DNA of 60,769 nucleotides from Actinomycetes bacterium. Lineage in GTDB: Bacteria > Actinomycetota > Actinomycetes > Actinomycetales > Actinomycetaceae. The first letter of the stretch is position 1; every line of letters starts with the position of its first letter. Under the pieces are notes generated by a model. That model saw nothing but the letters and a program-made list of their open reading frames with translations. It searched no databases and was not told the origin of the DNA. The stretch spans positions 1 through 60,769 of the forward strand of contig JAFAAX010000153.1 of NCBI GenBank assembly GCA_023426345.1. Reading direction: 5' to 3'. The translations under genes and the position numbers were made by a program. Positions 21,528 through 30,052 of this stretch are shown here, piece after piece.

Positions 21528-22559
21528 ATGGGAGGGTCTCGCTTCGAGCCCATCACCGCCGAGCAGATGAAGGCGTCCGCCTCGGGGGGCGCCGGGCTGC
21601 CGATCGAGCAGTCGGCCGCCTGGGAGCGTTTCGAGCAGGCGCAGGGGCGGCCGCTGTGGGGCCGGCTCCAGTGGGTCGAGGACGACCGCCCGGTCGCGCT
21701 GCTCGCCCTGTACGAGTACAGGCTGCGCGGCGTGCGGTACCTGTGGGCCCGCCACGGCCCCGTGTGGCTCAAGGAGCAGTCGCCCGACCGCGCGCACCGG
21801 CTGCGTGAGGACTTGCGCGCGCTCGTGCGGTCCCGCGAGCGCGGCGTCGTCTTCGTCCGCCTCCACGCCGCCTTCTCGGCGCCCGATCTGTGCGAGCCGC
21901 TGCAGACCATCACCTACGACCGCACGATCGTCGTCGACACGTCCGGCGGCTCCGAGGAGTCCGTGCTGGAGTCGATGACGACGGACGGGCGCCGGGCGGT
22001 GCGCCGCGCCCGCAAGCGGATGGAGGAGCGCGGCGCCCGGATCGTCGAGGAGACCGGACTGTCCCGCGAGCGGTTCCACGAGTACTACGCGATCCTCACC
22101 GAGACGTCCCAGCGCGACGGGTTCCGCCCCCATCCCGAGTCGGTGTACTGGGACCTCCTGGAGACCCTGGGCCCCGACCACGCCCGGCTGTTCGGCGTGC
22201 GCGTGGGGGAGGACAGTCACCTGGTGTGCTGGGACATGGTCCTGGTCAACGACCGGCAGGCGGTCGCCTACTACGGCGCCTCCGCGCGTGAGGCGCGCGA
22301 TGTGCTGGGGCCGGACGCGCTGGACTTCGGCGTGGCCGTCGCGTTGGCCGGCGAGGGCGTGCGGGGGTTCGACCTCATGGGCATCCACTCCCCGCGCGTC
22401 GCGGAGCTGTACACCGTGGGCCGCTACAAGCGGCGTTTCGCCCGGCATCACACGGACGTCGACGGCGCCTGGGACATGCCCGTGCGGTCGGCGGGGTACC
22501 GCGCGCTGAGGACCGCGATGCGCGCGAAGCATGCGGGCGACCGGCTGCGGGCGCGCTGA
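21528..22559 (+). CDS. FemAB-family aminoacyltransferase 2 (peptidoglycan bridge type)
   Basis: A 343-residue FemAB-fold protein paralogous to the one at 10824-11912. Shared features are YLWARHGPVWL near residue 70, TYDRTIVVDTSGG near 130, the basic RRAVRRARKRMEE, TSQRDGFRPH and RGFDLMGIHSP near the C terminus, ending in a basic tail. The family uses aminoacyl-tRNA to extend the peptide bridge on lipid II at the inner face of the membrane. It follows the ATP-grasp ligase and may act after it. The ATG at 21528 is 9 nt from GAGGAG; a GTG two codons earlier (21522) is less well spaced. Confidence 0.85.
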   Translation: MGGSRFEPITAEQMKASASGGAGLPIEQSAAWERFEQAQGRPLWGRLQWVEDDRPVALLALYEYRLRGVRYLWARHGPVWLKEQSPDRAHRLREDLRALVRSRERGVVFVRLHAAFSAPDLCEPLQTITYDRTIVVDTSGGSEESVLESMTTDGRRAVRRARKRMEERGARIVEETGLSRERFHEYYAILTETSQRDGFRPHPESVYWDLLETLGPDHARLFGVRVGEDSHLVCWDMVLVNDRQAVAYYGASAREARDVLGPDALDFGVAVALAGEGVRGFDLMGIHSPRVAELYTVGRYKRRFARHHTDVDGAWDMPVRSAGYRALRTAMRAKHAGDRLRAR

Positions 22560-22579
22560 GGAGGGGCCCGGCGGGCGGG

Positions 22580-22705
22580 TAGCATGGGGCGGTCAGCATC
22601 CCGCGGACGGGCAGGGTCCGGCGCGCACCTCGTCTCTGCGCGGGGCCCCTGCGCGCACGCGAGGATCGATCGGTGCGCGCGCACCAGGATGTGGAGGAGA
22701 CGACT
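22580..22705 (+). promoter_or_regulatory. thrS promoter and structured leader
   Basis: The -10 box TAGCAT (22580-22585) would give a leader of about 115 nt. GCGCGCAC (22621-22628) can pair with GTGCGCGC (22673-22680), and the part between them is itself GC-rich and self-complementary. No T-box signature was seen. The leader ends with GGAGGAG at 22693-22699. A role in attenuation is only a guess. Confidence 0.4.
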
Positions 22706-24724
22706 GTGCCAGTGATCGATGTGACCATCGACGGTGAGGCCCACCGGATCGAGGTCGGCACGACCGGCACGACGTGGTTCGCCGACCAGCGTGAGGTCGT
22801 CGCCATGTTCGTGGACGGGACCGCGAGGGACCTCGCCGCGGAGATCCCCGCGGGCGCGGAGGTCCGATCGATCGCGCTGGACTCCCCGGCGGGGCTGGAG
22901 ATCCTCCGGCACTCGACGACCCACGTCCTGGCCCAGGCCGTCCAGCAGGTGTTCCCCGACGCGAACCTCGGCATCGGGCCGTACATCACGGACGGCTTCT
23001 ACTACGACTTCGGCGACATCGACGCCGTCACGCCGGAGCTGCTGCGCGACCTCGAGAAGCGGATGAAGCGCATCGTCAAGCAGGGCCAGCGCTTCGTCCG
23101 CCGCGTCGTCACCGACGAGGAGGCCCGCGCCGAGCTGGCGGACCAGCCCTACAAGCTCGAGCTCATCGGCTCCAAGGGCGGGCACACCGCCGAGGGCGCC
23201 GGCGTGGAGGTCGGGGGCGCCGAGCTCACCATCTACGACAACGTGGCCCCGGACGGCACGGTCGTGTGGAAGGACCTGTGCCGCGGCCCCCATCTGCCCA
23301 GCACCCGGTTGATCGGCAACGGCTTCGCCCTGACGAAGTCCTCCGCCGCCTACTGGAAGGGCGATCAGGCGAACGACCACCTCCAGCGCATCTACGGCAC
23401 CGCGTGGGCGTCGAAGGACGATCTCCTGGCCTATCAGGAGCGCATCCGCGAGGCCGAGCGCCGCGACCACCGCCGCCTGGGCGCCGAGCTCGACCTGTTC
23501 TCCTTCCCCGAGGAGATTGGCCCCGGCCTGGCCGTGTTCCACCCGAAGGGCGGCATGCTGCGCCACGTCGTCGAGGAGTTCATCATCGACGAGCACCTCA
23601 AGCGCGGGTTCGACATCGTCTACACGCCGGAGATCTCCAAGGGCGGCCTCTTCCACACCTCGGGCCACCTCCCGCACTACGCGGACACGATGTTCCCCCC
23701 GATGAACGTCGACGAGGAGCGCGGCGAGGACGGGACGATCACCCGCGCCGGCCAGGAGTACTACCTCAAGGCCATGAACTGCCCGATGCAGAACCTCATC
23801 TACCGCTCCCGCGGCCGCTCCTACCGCGACCTGCCGCTGCGGCTGTTCGAGATGGGGCACGACTACCGCTACGAGAAGTCGGGCGTTGTCCAGGGCCTCA
23901 CCCGGATGCGGGGCTTCACACAGGACGACTCCCACATCTACTGCACGCCCGAGCAGGCGCCGCAGGTCATCAAGGAGCTGCTGGGCTTCTTCGACGAGGT
24001 CCTCAGCGCCTTCGGCCTGTCGGACTTCTACCTGGAGCTGTCCACGCGCGACGAGGCGGGCGAGGACTCGGACAAGTTCATCGGCTCGGACGAGGACTGG
24101 GCGGAGGCGACGCGCGTCCTCCAGGAGGTCTGCGAGTCCACGGGCCTCGACCTGGTGGCCGACCCCGGGGGCGCCGCGTTCTACGGCCCGAAGGTGTCCG
24201 TGCAGGCCAAGGACGCGTTGGGCCGCACCTGGCAGATGTCGACGGTCCAGTACGACTTCAATCAGCCCGAGCGCTTCGGCCTGGAGTACACGGCCCAGGA
24301 CGGCACGCGCAAGCGCCCCGTCATGATCCACTCGGCGAAGCTGGGCTCCGTCGAGCGCTTCATCGGCGTGCTGACGGAGCACTACGCGGGGGCGTTCCCC
24401 GCGTGGCTGGCGCCGGTCCAGGTCAAGCTGGTCCCCGTCGCCGACGCGTTCGACGGCTACGTCGACGAGGTCGCCGCGCGCCTGCGCGCGGAGGGCGTGC
24501 GCGTCGAGGTCGACCACTCCGACGACCGCTTCGGCAAGAAGATCCGCAACGCCTCGAAGGAGAAGGTCCCCTACATCCTCATCGCGGGCGGCGAGGACGC
24601 GGAGGCGGGGGCCGTCTCCTTCCGTTTCCGCGACGGCCACCAGGACAACGGCGTGCCCGTGGACCAGGCGATCGCGCGCCTCACGGCGCACATCCGGGGC
24701 CGCGTCAACACGGACGAGCTGTGA
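22706..24724 (+). CDS. thrS: Threonine-tRNA ligase
   Basis: A class II synthetase that charges tRNA-Thr. The 672-residue protein has the N-terminal TGS domain (residues 1-65), the editing (SAD) domain with HSTTHVLAQAV and the CRGPHLPST segment, and the catalytic core with motif 2 (LFEMGHDYRYE, then VQGLTRMRGFTQDDSHIYC) and motif 3 (GSVERFIGVLTEHY). The zinc-binding Cys is in KAMNCPMQN. The anticodon domain closes the protein. The GTG at 22706 is 6 nt after GGAGGAG; an in-frame GTG at 22673 lies before that site and is rejected. It heads a series of genes with the same order as M. tuberculosis thrS-Rv2613c-pgsA1-Rv2611c-pimA. Confidence 0.97.
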   Translation: MPVIDVTIDGEAHRIEVGTTGTTWFADQREVVAMFVDGTARDLAAEIPAGAEVRSIALDSPAGLEILRHSTTHVLAQAVQQVFPDANLGIGPYITDGFYYDFGDIDAVTPELLRDLEKRMKRIVKQGQRFVRRVVTDEEARAELADQPYKLELIGSKGGHTAEGAGVEVGGAELTIYDNVAPDGTVVWKDLCRGPHLPSTRLIGNGFALTKSSAAYWKGDQANDHLQRIYGTAWASKDDLLAYQERIREAERRDHRRLGAELDLFSFPEEIGPGLAVFHPKGGMLRHVVEEFIIDEHLKRGFDIVYTPEISKGGLFHTSGHLPHYADTMFPPMNVDEERGEDGTITRAGQEYYLKAMNCPMQNLIYRSRGRSYRDLPLRLFEMGHDYRYEKSGVVQGLTRMRGFTQDDSHIYCTPEQAPQVIKELLGFFDEVLSAFGLSDFYLELSTRDEAGEDSDKFIGSDEDWAEATRVLQEVCESTGLDLVADPGGAAFYGPKVSVQAKDALGRTWQMSTVQYDFNQPERFGLEYTAQDGTRKRPVMIHSAKLGSVERFIGVLTEHYAGAFPAWLAPVQVKLVPVADAFDGYVDEVAARLRAEGVRVEVDHSDDRFGKKIRNASKEKVPYILIAGGEDAEAGAVSFRFRDGHQDNGVPVDQAIARLTAHIRGRVNTDEL

Positions 24725-24742
24725 GGCGGAACGGGAGCGGGC

Positions 24743-25408
24743 ATGGGACGCGCTGAGCGCGAGGACATGGGAGGGGCGGCCGAACGGGGCCGTCTGGGCG
24801 CGGCCGGCGTTCAGGCGCGCGACGCCGCGGAGTTCGCCGGGGACGACGACGGCTTCGACCGCCTGTGGACGCCGTACCGGATGGCCTACATCAACGGCGA
24901 CCACAAGCCGGCGGACGCCTCGCAGGGCGAGTGCCCGTTCTGCGCGGCGCCCGGGCGCACGGACCCCGAGGCCCTCATCGTCCACCGGGGCCGGACCTGC
25001 TACGTGCTGATGAACCTGTTCCCCTACAACTCGGGGCACATGCTGGTGTGCCCCTACCGCCACGTCAGCGAGTACACGGATCTCACGCCCGAGGAGCGTG
25101 CGGAGCTCGGCGAGCTCACCGCCACGGCGATCCGCGTCGAGCGCGACACCGCCGGCCCCCACGGCTTCAATCTGGGGATGAACCAGGGCGCGGTGGCGGG
25201 GGCGGGAATCGCCGCGCATCTCCACCAGCACGTCATCCCGCGCTGGACGGGGGACGCGAACTTCTTCCCGCTCGTCGCGCGCACGAAGGCCGTCCCCGAG
25301 CTCCTCGAGGAGGCCCGCGCGCGGCTGGCCGCCGCGTGGCCGGCGGAGGGGGACGAGGGCGGCGACGAGGACGAGGGCGGCCACGCCCCCACGGCAGAGG
25401 AGGCCTGA
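24743..25408 (+). CDS. HIT-family hydrolase/phosphorylase (Ap4A phosphorylase-like)
   Basis: A 221-residue protein with one HIT domain (about residues 60-190). The histidine triad is HLHQHVIPRW; a zinc-type ECPFCAAPG motif lies near residue 70. The M. tuberculosis counterpart at the same position between thrS and pgsA1 (Rv2613c) cleaves diadenosine tetraphosphate, so the same activity is inferred. The acidic C-terminal tail (EGDEGGDEDEGG) is low-complexity. The stop overlaps the pgsA start by one base (TGATG), which indicates coupled translation. An alternative ATG at 24767 is possible. Confidence 0.9.
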   Translation: MGRAEREDMGGAAERGRLGAAGVQARDAAEFAGDDDGFDRLWTPYRMAYINGDHKPADASQGECPFCAAPGRTDPEALIVHRGRTCYVLMNLFPYNSGHMLVCPYRHVSEYTDLTPEERAELGELTATAIRVERDTAGPHGFNLGMNQGAVAGAGIAAHLHQHVIPRWTGDANFFPLVARTKAVPELLEEARARLAAAWPAEGDEGGDEDEGGHAPTAEEA

Positions 25409-26052
25409 TGCTCGGCGCCCATGGACGATCCGTGACGAGGGCGGTCTTCACGCCGGTGGCGCGCGCGCTGTCCGCGCTGCACATCACCCCGAACGTCATC
25501 ACCGTGACGGGCTCGGTGGCCACGATCGCCGTGTCGATCGCCGTCCTCGCCCGGGGGTATCTGTGGCAGGGCGCGGTCGCGCTGGGCGTCGTCCTGCTCT
25601 TCGACTCGCTGGACGGGGTGCTGGCACGCTCCACGGGCCAGTCGTCGGCGTTCGGCGCGTTCCTCGATTCGACGCTGGACCGCCTGGGGGACGGCGCCGT
25701 GTTCGGCTCCCTGGCGGCCTGGGCGGCGATGGGGATGGCCTCGGGCCCGGTGCGCACGGTCTCGGTGATCGCCGGGCTGATCGCGATGGTCGGCGCGGGG
25801 ACCGTGCCCTACGCGCGGGCCCGCGCCGAGTCGGTGGGCGTCGAGGCGAAGCTCGGCATCGCCGAGCGCACGGACCGTCTGATCATCGGCCTGCTGGGCG
25901 CCTTCCTCACCGGGCTGGGGCTGCCGGAGTGGCTGTACGCCGCCGGACTGTGCTGGGTCGCGTTCGCCTCCCTGGTCACCGTCGGACAGCGGATCTGGTT
26001 CACGCGGCGCGCGCTGGGGGCGCAGCGCGGTGGCCCGGAGGCGACGGCATGA
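25408..26052 (+). CDS. pgsA: CDP-alcohol phosphatidyltransferase, phosphatidylinositol phosphate synthase-like
   Basis: A 214-residue integral membrane enzyme with about five to six hydrophobic helices. The CDP-alcohol phosphatidyltransferase signature D-x2-D-G-x2-A-R-...-G-x3-D-x3-D is complete: DSLDGVLARSTGQ followed by FGAFLDSTLDR. In actinobacteria the protein at this locus makes phosphatidylinositol phosphate from CDP-diacylglycerol and inositol phosphate, the precursor of PIMs. That substrate is inferred from gene order. The ATG overlaps the previous stop and follows GAGGAGG; the end overlaps the acyltransferase start (ATGA). Confidence 0.92.
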   Translation: MLGAHGRSVTRAVFTPVARALSALHITPNVITVTGSVATIAVSIAVLARGYLWQGAVALGVVLLFDSLDGVLARSTGQSSAFGAFLDSTLDRLGDGAVFGSLAAWAAMGMASGPVRTVSVIAGLIAMVGAGTVPYARARAESVGVEAKLGIAERTDRLIIGLLGAFLTGLGLPEWLYAAGLCWVAFASLVTVGQRIWFTRRALGAQRGGPEATA

Positions 26053-26990
26053 GCGGATTCTCCCCTCTGGCCCTCGCCTTCCGCGTGGTCCCGCGCCTGC
26101 CGTTCGGCCTGGTCCTGGCCGCTGCGGACGTGGCGGCGGACGTCACGTGGGCGCTGCGGGGGCGCTCGGTGCGGCTCCTGGAGCGCAACCACGCGCGGAT
26201 CCGGGGCAGGCGCCCGAGCGGCGCGGAGTCCCGCGCCGCGGTCCGCTCCCACTTCCGCACCTACGCCGAGCAACTGGCGCTGGGCGCCCTGTCGGGGGAG
26301 CGGATCGATCAGTCGGTGTCCTTCGACCGGCTCCCGGAGCTGCGCGCCCTCACGCAGGACGGGCCCGTCGTCCTGGCGCTGACGCATTCCGGCACCTACG
26401 ATCTGGCGGCCGCCTACGCGGGCCGCCACGACCTGGGCGTCCTCACGGTGGTGGAGAAGCTGGAGCCGCCGGATCTCTTCCGGGCGTTCGTCGACCTGCG
26501 CGAGGGGCTGGGCATGCAGATCCTGGCGGCGGAGAAGGGACACCCGGTCTTCCCTCAGCTGGTCGAGCGGGCGCGGGACAGTCACGCGCTGATCCCGCTG
26601 CTGGCCGATCGCGACATCACGGGCTCCGGCATCGACGTCGACCTGTGCGGCCACCGCGCGCTGGTCGCGGCGGGACCCGCCGCGCTGGCGGAGCGTGTGG
26701 GCTGCCCGCTCTTCGCCGGCGTCGTCCACTCCCGCCGCCTGCCCCGCTCCTCGGGGGGAGGCTGGGGGACCGTCGTGGAGATCGTCGGCCCGGTGCCTGC
26801 GCCGGGGCCGACCTCGCGGCGCACGGGGGTGGAGACCCACACCCAGGCGTGGGTGGACGCCGTGTCGCCCGCGCTGCGGGAGCACGTCACGGACTGGCAC
26901 ATGATGCAGCCGGTGTTCGTCGAGGACCTGGATCCGCAGCGGCTGGCGCGGGCGCGCGAGCGCCATCTCCAGGAGGGAACGGCGCCATGA
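26049..26990 (+). CDS. Phosphatidylinositol mannoside acyltransferase (LpxL/HtrB-like)
   Basis: A 313-residue peripheral membrane acyltransferase of the LpxL/HtrB superfamily. The catalytic HX4D motif is THSGTYDLAAA near residue 115, with a following EKLEPPDLFRAFVDLRE segment and the conserved LADRDITGSGIDVDLCG loop. At this position in M. tuberculosis lies PatA (Rv2611c), which acylates a mannose of PIM1/PIM2. The start at 26049 overlaps the pgsA stop (ATGA) and the stop overlaps the pimA start, so the four genes are tightly coupled. Confidence 0.9.
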   Translation: MSGFSPLALAFRVVPRLPFGLVLAAADVAADVTWALRGRSVRLLERNHARIRGRRPSGAESRAAVRSHFRTYAEQLALGALSGERIDQSVSFDRLPELRALTQDGPVVLALTHSGTYDLAAAYAGRHDLGVLTVVEKLEPPDLFRAFVDLREGLGMQILAAEKGHPVFPQLVERARDSHALIPLLADRDITGSGIDVDLCGHRALVAAGPAALAERVGCPLFAGVVHSRRLPRSSGGGWGTVVEIVGPVPAPGPTSRRTGVETHTQAWVDAVSPALREHVTDWHMMQPVFVEDLDPQRLARARERHLQEGTAP

Positions 26991-28162
26991 GGATCGGCAT
27001 CGTCTGCCCGTACTCCTGGGACGTGCCCGGCGGCGTCCAGTTCCACATCCGCGACCTCGCGGAGGAGCTGATCCGGCGCGGGCACGAGGTGGCCGTGCTT
27101 ACGCCCTCCGAGCACGCGGATCTGCCGGCCTTCGCGACCTCGGTGGGGGCCGCGGTCCCGATCCGCTTCAACGGCTCGGTGGCGCGCCTGTCCTTCGGCC
27201 CGGTGGTCTCGGCGCGGACCCGCCGGTGGCTCGACGAGGGCGGCTTCGACGTCCTCCACGTCCACGAGCCGACGACGCCGTCGATCTCGATGCTCGCCGT
27301 GATGAACGCCGACGTGCCGGTGGTCGCGACGTTCCACTCCGCGATGGACCGCTCCTACGCCCGCGAGATGACGGCCGGGGTCCTGCGCCCGCTGATGGAG
27401 CGGATCTCGGTGCGCATCGCCGTGTCGGCGGAGGCGCGGCGCACGGTCGTCGAGCACCACGGCGGCGACGCCGTCATCATCCCCAACGGCGTCGACACGC
27501 GGGTCTTCCGCGAGGCGCGGCCCCTGCCCGCCTGGGAGCAGACGGAGGAGCGCCCCGTCATCGCGTTCCTCGGACGCCTCGACGAGCCCCGCAAGGGGCT
27601 GCCCGTCTTCGCGGAGGCGATCCCGGCGGTTCTGGCCGCCCATCCGGGGGCGCGCTTCCTCATCGCGGGCCGCGGGGGCGCGGAGGCCATCCGGGAGCGG
27701 CTGGCTGCCCACGGGGACTCCGTGGAGTTCCTCGGAGAGATCACCGACGCCCAGAAGGAGTCGCTCCTGCGGGGCGCCACCGTCTACGTGGCGTCGCAAA
27801 CGGGCGGGGAGTCGTTCGGGATCGTCCTGGTGGAGGGCATGGCGGCCGGATGCGCCGTCGTGGCCTCCGAGCTGGAGGCGTTCCGCGCGGTCCTCGCCGA
27901 GGGCCGCGCCGGGATCCTCTTCCCGACGGGCGATCCGCAGGCGCTGGCCCGCGCGCTGATCGACGGCCTGGGAGACCGCGAGGCGCTCGCGCGCGTCGCG
28001 CAGGCCGGGCAGCGCGCCTCCGCCCAGTACGACTGGGGCGTCGTCACCGACCGGATCCTCGCGGCCTATGAGACGGCGCTGGCGACGGCGCGCCCCGGGG
28101 ACGAGGACCCCTCGGCCCTCGAGCTCCTGCGCGGGCGGCTGCGCAGCGAGGGAGCGACATGA
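26987..28162 (+). CDS. pimA: Phosphatidyl-myo-inositol mannosyltransferase
   Basis: A 391-residue GT4 glycosyltransferase that transfers the first mannose from GDP-mannose to phosphatidylinositol on the inner leaflet. The N-terminal Rossmann domain begins MRIGIVCPYSWDVPGGVQFH, with the glycine-rich loop and the catalytic-base region VVATFHSAMDRS. The C-terminal GT-B domain has FLGRLDEPRKGLPVF and the nucleotide-sugar motif GESFGIVLVEGMAAG. Length and motifs match mycobacterial PimA. ATGA overlaps occur at both ends. The product would be PIM1, the substrate of the preceding acyltransferase. Confidence 0.93.
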   Translation: MRIGIVCPYSWDVPGGVQFHIRDLAEELIRRGHEVAVLTPSEHADLPAFATSVGAAVPIRFNGSVARLSFGPVVSARTRRWLDEGGFDVLHVHEPTTPSISMLAVMNADVPVVATFHSAMDRSYAREMTAGVLRPLMERISVRIAVSAEARRTVVEHHGGDAVIIPNGVDTRVFREARPLPAWEQTEERPVIAFLGRLDEPRKGLPVFAEAIPAVLAAHPGARFLIAGRGGAEAIRERLAAHGDSVEFLGEITDAQKESLLRGATVYVASQTGGESFGIVLVEGMAAGCAVVASELEAFRAVLAEGRAGILFPTGDPQALARALIDGLGDREALARVAQAGQRASAQYDWGVVTDRILAAYETALATARPGDEDPSALELLRGRLRSEGAT

Positions 28163-28779
28163 CGCCGACGCTCGTCGCCCTGCTGGTCCTGGCCGTCCTG
28201 GCGGTGGCCGCCGCCACGTGGTACGCGGTGTCGCTGGCGAAGCGGCTGGACCGGCTGCACTGGCGCCTGCTCACCGCCCGCGACGGGCTGGACCGGCTGA
28301 CGGTGCGCCGGGCGGCCGATGCGCGCCTTCTGGCGGCATCCGGGCTGCTGGAGCCGGCCGCGGCCGGAGAGGTCGCGGCGGCGGCGACGACCTGCCTGAT
28401 GGCCGACGACGCCGTGTTCGTCAACGACGACCTCGACCGGCGGCGCCAGGGCCTGGGAGGGGTGGCCTATGACGAGCGGTCGGTGGCCGACCGCAACGAG
28501 CGCGAGTCGGCGCTGTCGCGGGCGCTGCGGTCCGCCGTGACGCCGGAGGTCCGCGACCGCCTCCGCGACGACGCCTCGGGGGCGGCGCTGCTGTCGGCGC
28601 TGGACATGGCCTGCTACCGCGTCCAGCTCGCGCGCTCGATGCACAACCTCGACGTGACGCAGGTCCGTCATCTCCGGGAGAACCCGTGGGTCCGGGTCCT
28701 CCACCTGTACGGCCGCGCGACCCCGCCGGCGACGATCGATTTCGACGACGGGGCGCAGGACGCGGGACCGGCGGCGTGA
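28159..28779 (+). CDS. Conserved membrane-anchored protein of unknown function
   Basis: A 206-residue protein. One hydrophobic helix (about residues 4-26, LVALLVLAVLAVAAATWYAV) is followed by a basic, helix-rich domain, so it is probably a single-pass membrane protein with a cytoplasmic body. The segment RLDRLHWRLLTARDGLDRL may form a coiled coil. No catalytic motif was recognised. The start overlaps the pimA stop (ATGA) and the PrsW-like gene follows by 10 nt, so it belongs to the PIM operon. I do not recognise its function. Confidence 0.8.
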   Translation: MTPTLVALLVLAVLAVAAATWYAVSLAKRLDRLHWRLLTARDGLDRLTVRRAADARLLAASGLLEPAAAGEVAAAATTCLMADDAVFVNDDLDRRRQGLGGVAYDERSVADRNERESALSRALRSAVTPEVRDRLRDDASGAALLSALDMACYRVQLARSMHNLDVTQVRHLRENPWVRVLHLYGRATPPATIDFDDGAQDAGPAA

Positions 28780-28789
28780 GGAGGCACCG

Positions 28790-30052
28790 ATGAGCGCGGA
28801 CGGGCCCTGGGGAGGACCGGGCGAGGACTATCGGCTCCGCCGGATCCAGGACGGCGCGGGCGCGGACGCCCCGGCGGCGGGGGCGCCCCGCCCGGACCAC
28901 GCGGCCCCCGTGTGGCAGCCGCCGCCGCGGCGGCGCTCGGCGCCCTGGTTCGAGATCCTCCTCGTCGGCCTGGGCGTGGCGGGCGTGGCGGCGCTCCTCG
29001 TCCAGTACGCGCTCACCGGCGGCGCCGCCTCGACCGCGCAGATGGCGGCCATCGCCCTGGTGCCTCTGGTGCTGGTGCTCGCCGTGCTCGGACACATCGA
29101 CCGGTGGGAGCCCGAGCCCTGGTGGCCCAGGCTCGTGGCCCTGGCCTGGGGAGCGGGCGTCGCCGCACTGGCCGCCTCGATCGTCAACACCGCGATGCTC
29201 GTCAACGTCGCTCAGGTGACGGGCGACGTCCAAGGGGCCACGGCGTCCGTGTCGGTGTTCGTCGCGCCCGTCGTCGAGGAGACCCTCAAGGGGCTCGGCG
29301 TCGTCGTCCTGGTGCTGTGGCGGCGCTCCTCCATCAACTCCGTCCTGGACGGCGTGGTCTACGCCGGCTACATCGGGGCCGGCTTCGCCTTCGTCGAGAA
29401 CATCGGGTACTTCCTCCAGTCGGGCGGCGGGGCGGCGCTGGGCGTCACCGTGTTCCTCCGGGGCGTGCTCAGCCCCTTCGTGCACCCGATGGCGACCTCC
29501 TTCACCGGGATGGCCCTGGCCTGGGCCGTCGTGCGCACCCGGTCGCGGTGGTCGTGGGTGTGGATCGGCCCTGTGGGGTGGGTCGCCGCCATGGGCGTCC
29601 ACGGCCTGTGGAACTTCCTCGGCGTCCAGTCCTCCCTGGGCTGGCTGGGGTGGTATCTGTCCGTCGAGCTCCCGCTGTTCGCCACGTGGGTGGCCTCGCT
29701 GCTGGTCGCGTCGCGCCGCGAGGCCCGGACGATCGCCGCGGGACTGGCGCCCTACGTGCGCACGGGGTGGATCCTGCCGACGGAGGTGCCGATGGTGACC
29801 GATCGCGGCGGCCGGAAGGCGGCGCGCTCCTGGGCGGCCACCGGGGGGCGCGACGCGGTGAGGGCGATGAAGGTCTTCCAGCGCGACGCCGCCTCGCTGG
29901 GTCTCGATCAGATGATCATGACGGCGACGGGCCCCCAGCCGGATCGCATCGCCCATGACCGCGCGCTCCTCGCGGAACTGGGGGAGTCGCGCGCCGCCTT
30001 CCTGCGCGACACGCGGCTGGCCTCGGCGCAGGCCGGGATGCGACGGCCGTGA
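28790..30052 (+). CDS. PrsW-family glutamic-type intramembrane protease
   Basis: A 420-residue membrane protein with about eight hydrophobic segments after a Pro-rich soluble N terminus of some 55 residues. The PrsW (M82) signatures are seen: HIDRWEPEPWW near residue 100, the EExxK motif in VVEETLKGLG, FAFVENIGYF with its Glu, HPMATSFTGMALAW and HGLWNF. PrsW proteases cleave anti-sigma factors or related membrane proteins inside the bilayer; the target here is unknown. GAGG precedes the ATG at 28790. The stop overlaps the Nudix start (GTGA). Confidence 0.88.
   Translation: MSADGPWGGPGEDYRLRRIQDGAGADAPAAGAPRPDHAAPVWQPPPRRRSAPWFEILLVGLGVAGVAALLVQYALTGGAASTAQMAAIALVPLVLVLAVLGHIDRWEPEPWWPRLVALAWGAGVAALAASIVNTAMLVNVAQVTGDVQGATASVSVFVAPVVEETLKGLGVVVLVLWRRSSINSVLDGVVYAGYIGAGFAFVENIGYFLQSGGGAALGVTVFLRGVLSPFVHPMATSFTGMALAWAVVRTRSRWSWVWIGPVGWVAAMGVHGLWNFLGVQSSLGWLGWYLSVELPLFATWVASLLVASRREARTIAAGLAPYVRTGWILPTEVPMVTDRGGRKAARSWAATGGRDAVRAMKVFQRDAASLGLDQMIMTATGPQPDRIAHDRALLAELGESRAAFLRDTRLASAQAGMRRP

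Noticed and set aside
22586..22705. T-box riboswitch upstream of thrS
   Set aside because: No T-box consensus sequence or specifier-loop arrangement could be found in the short leader.
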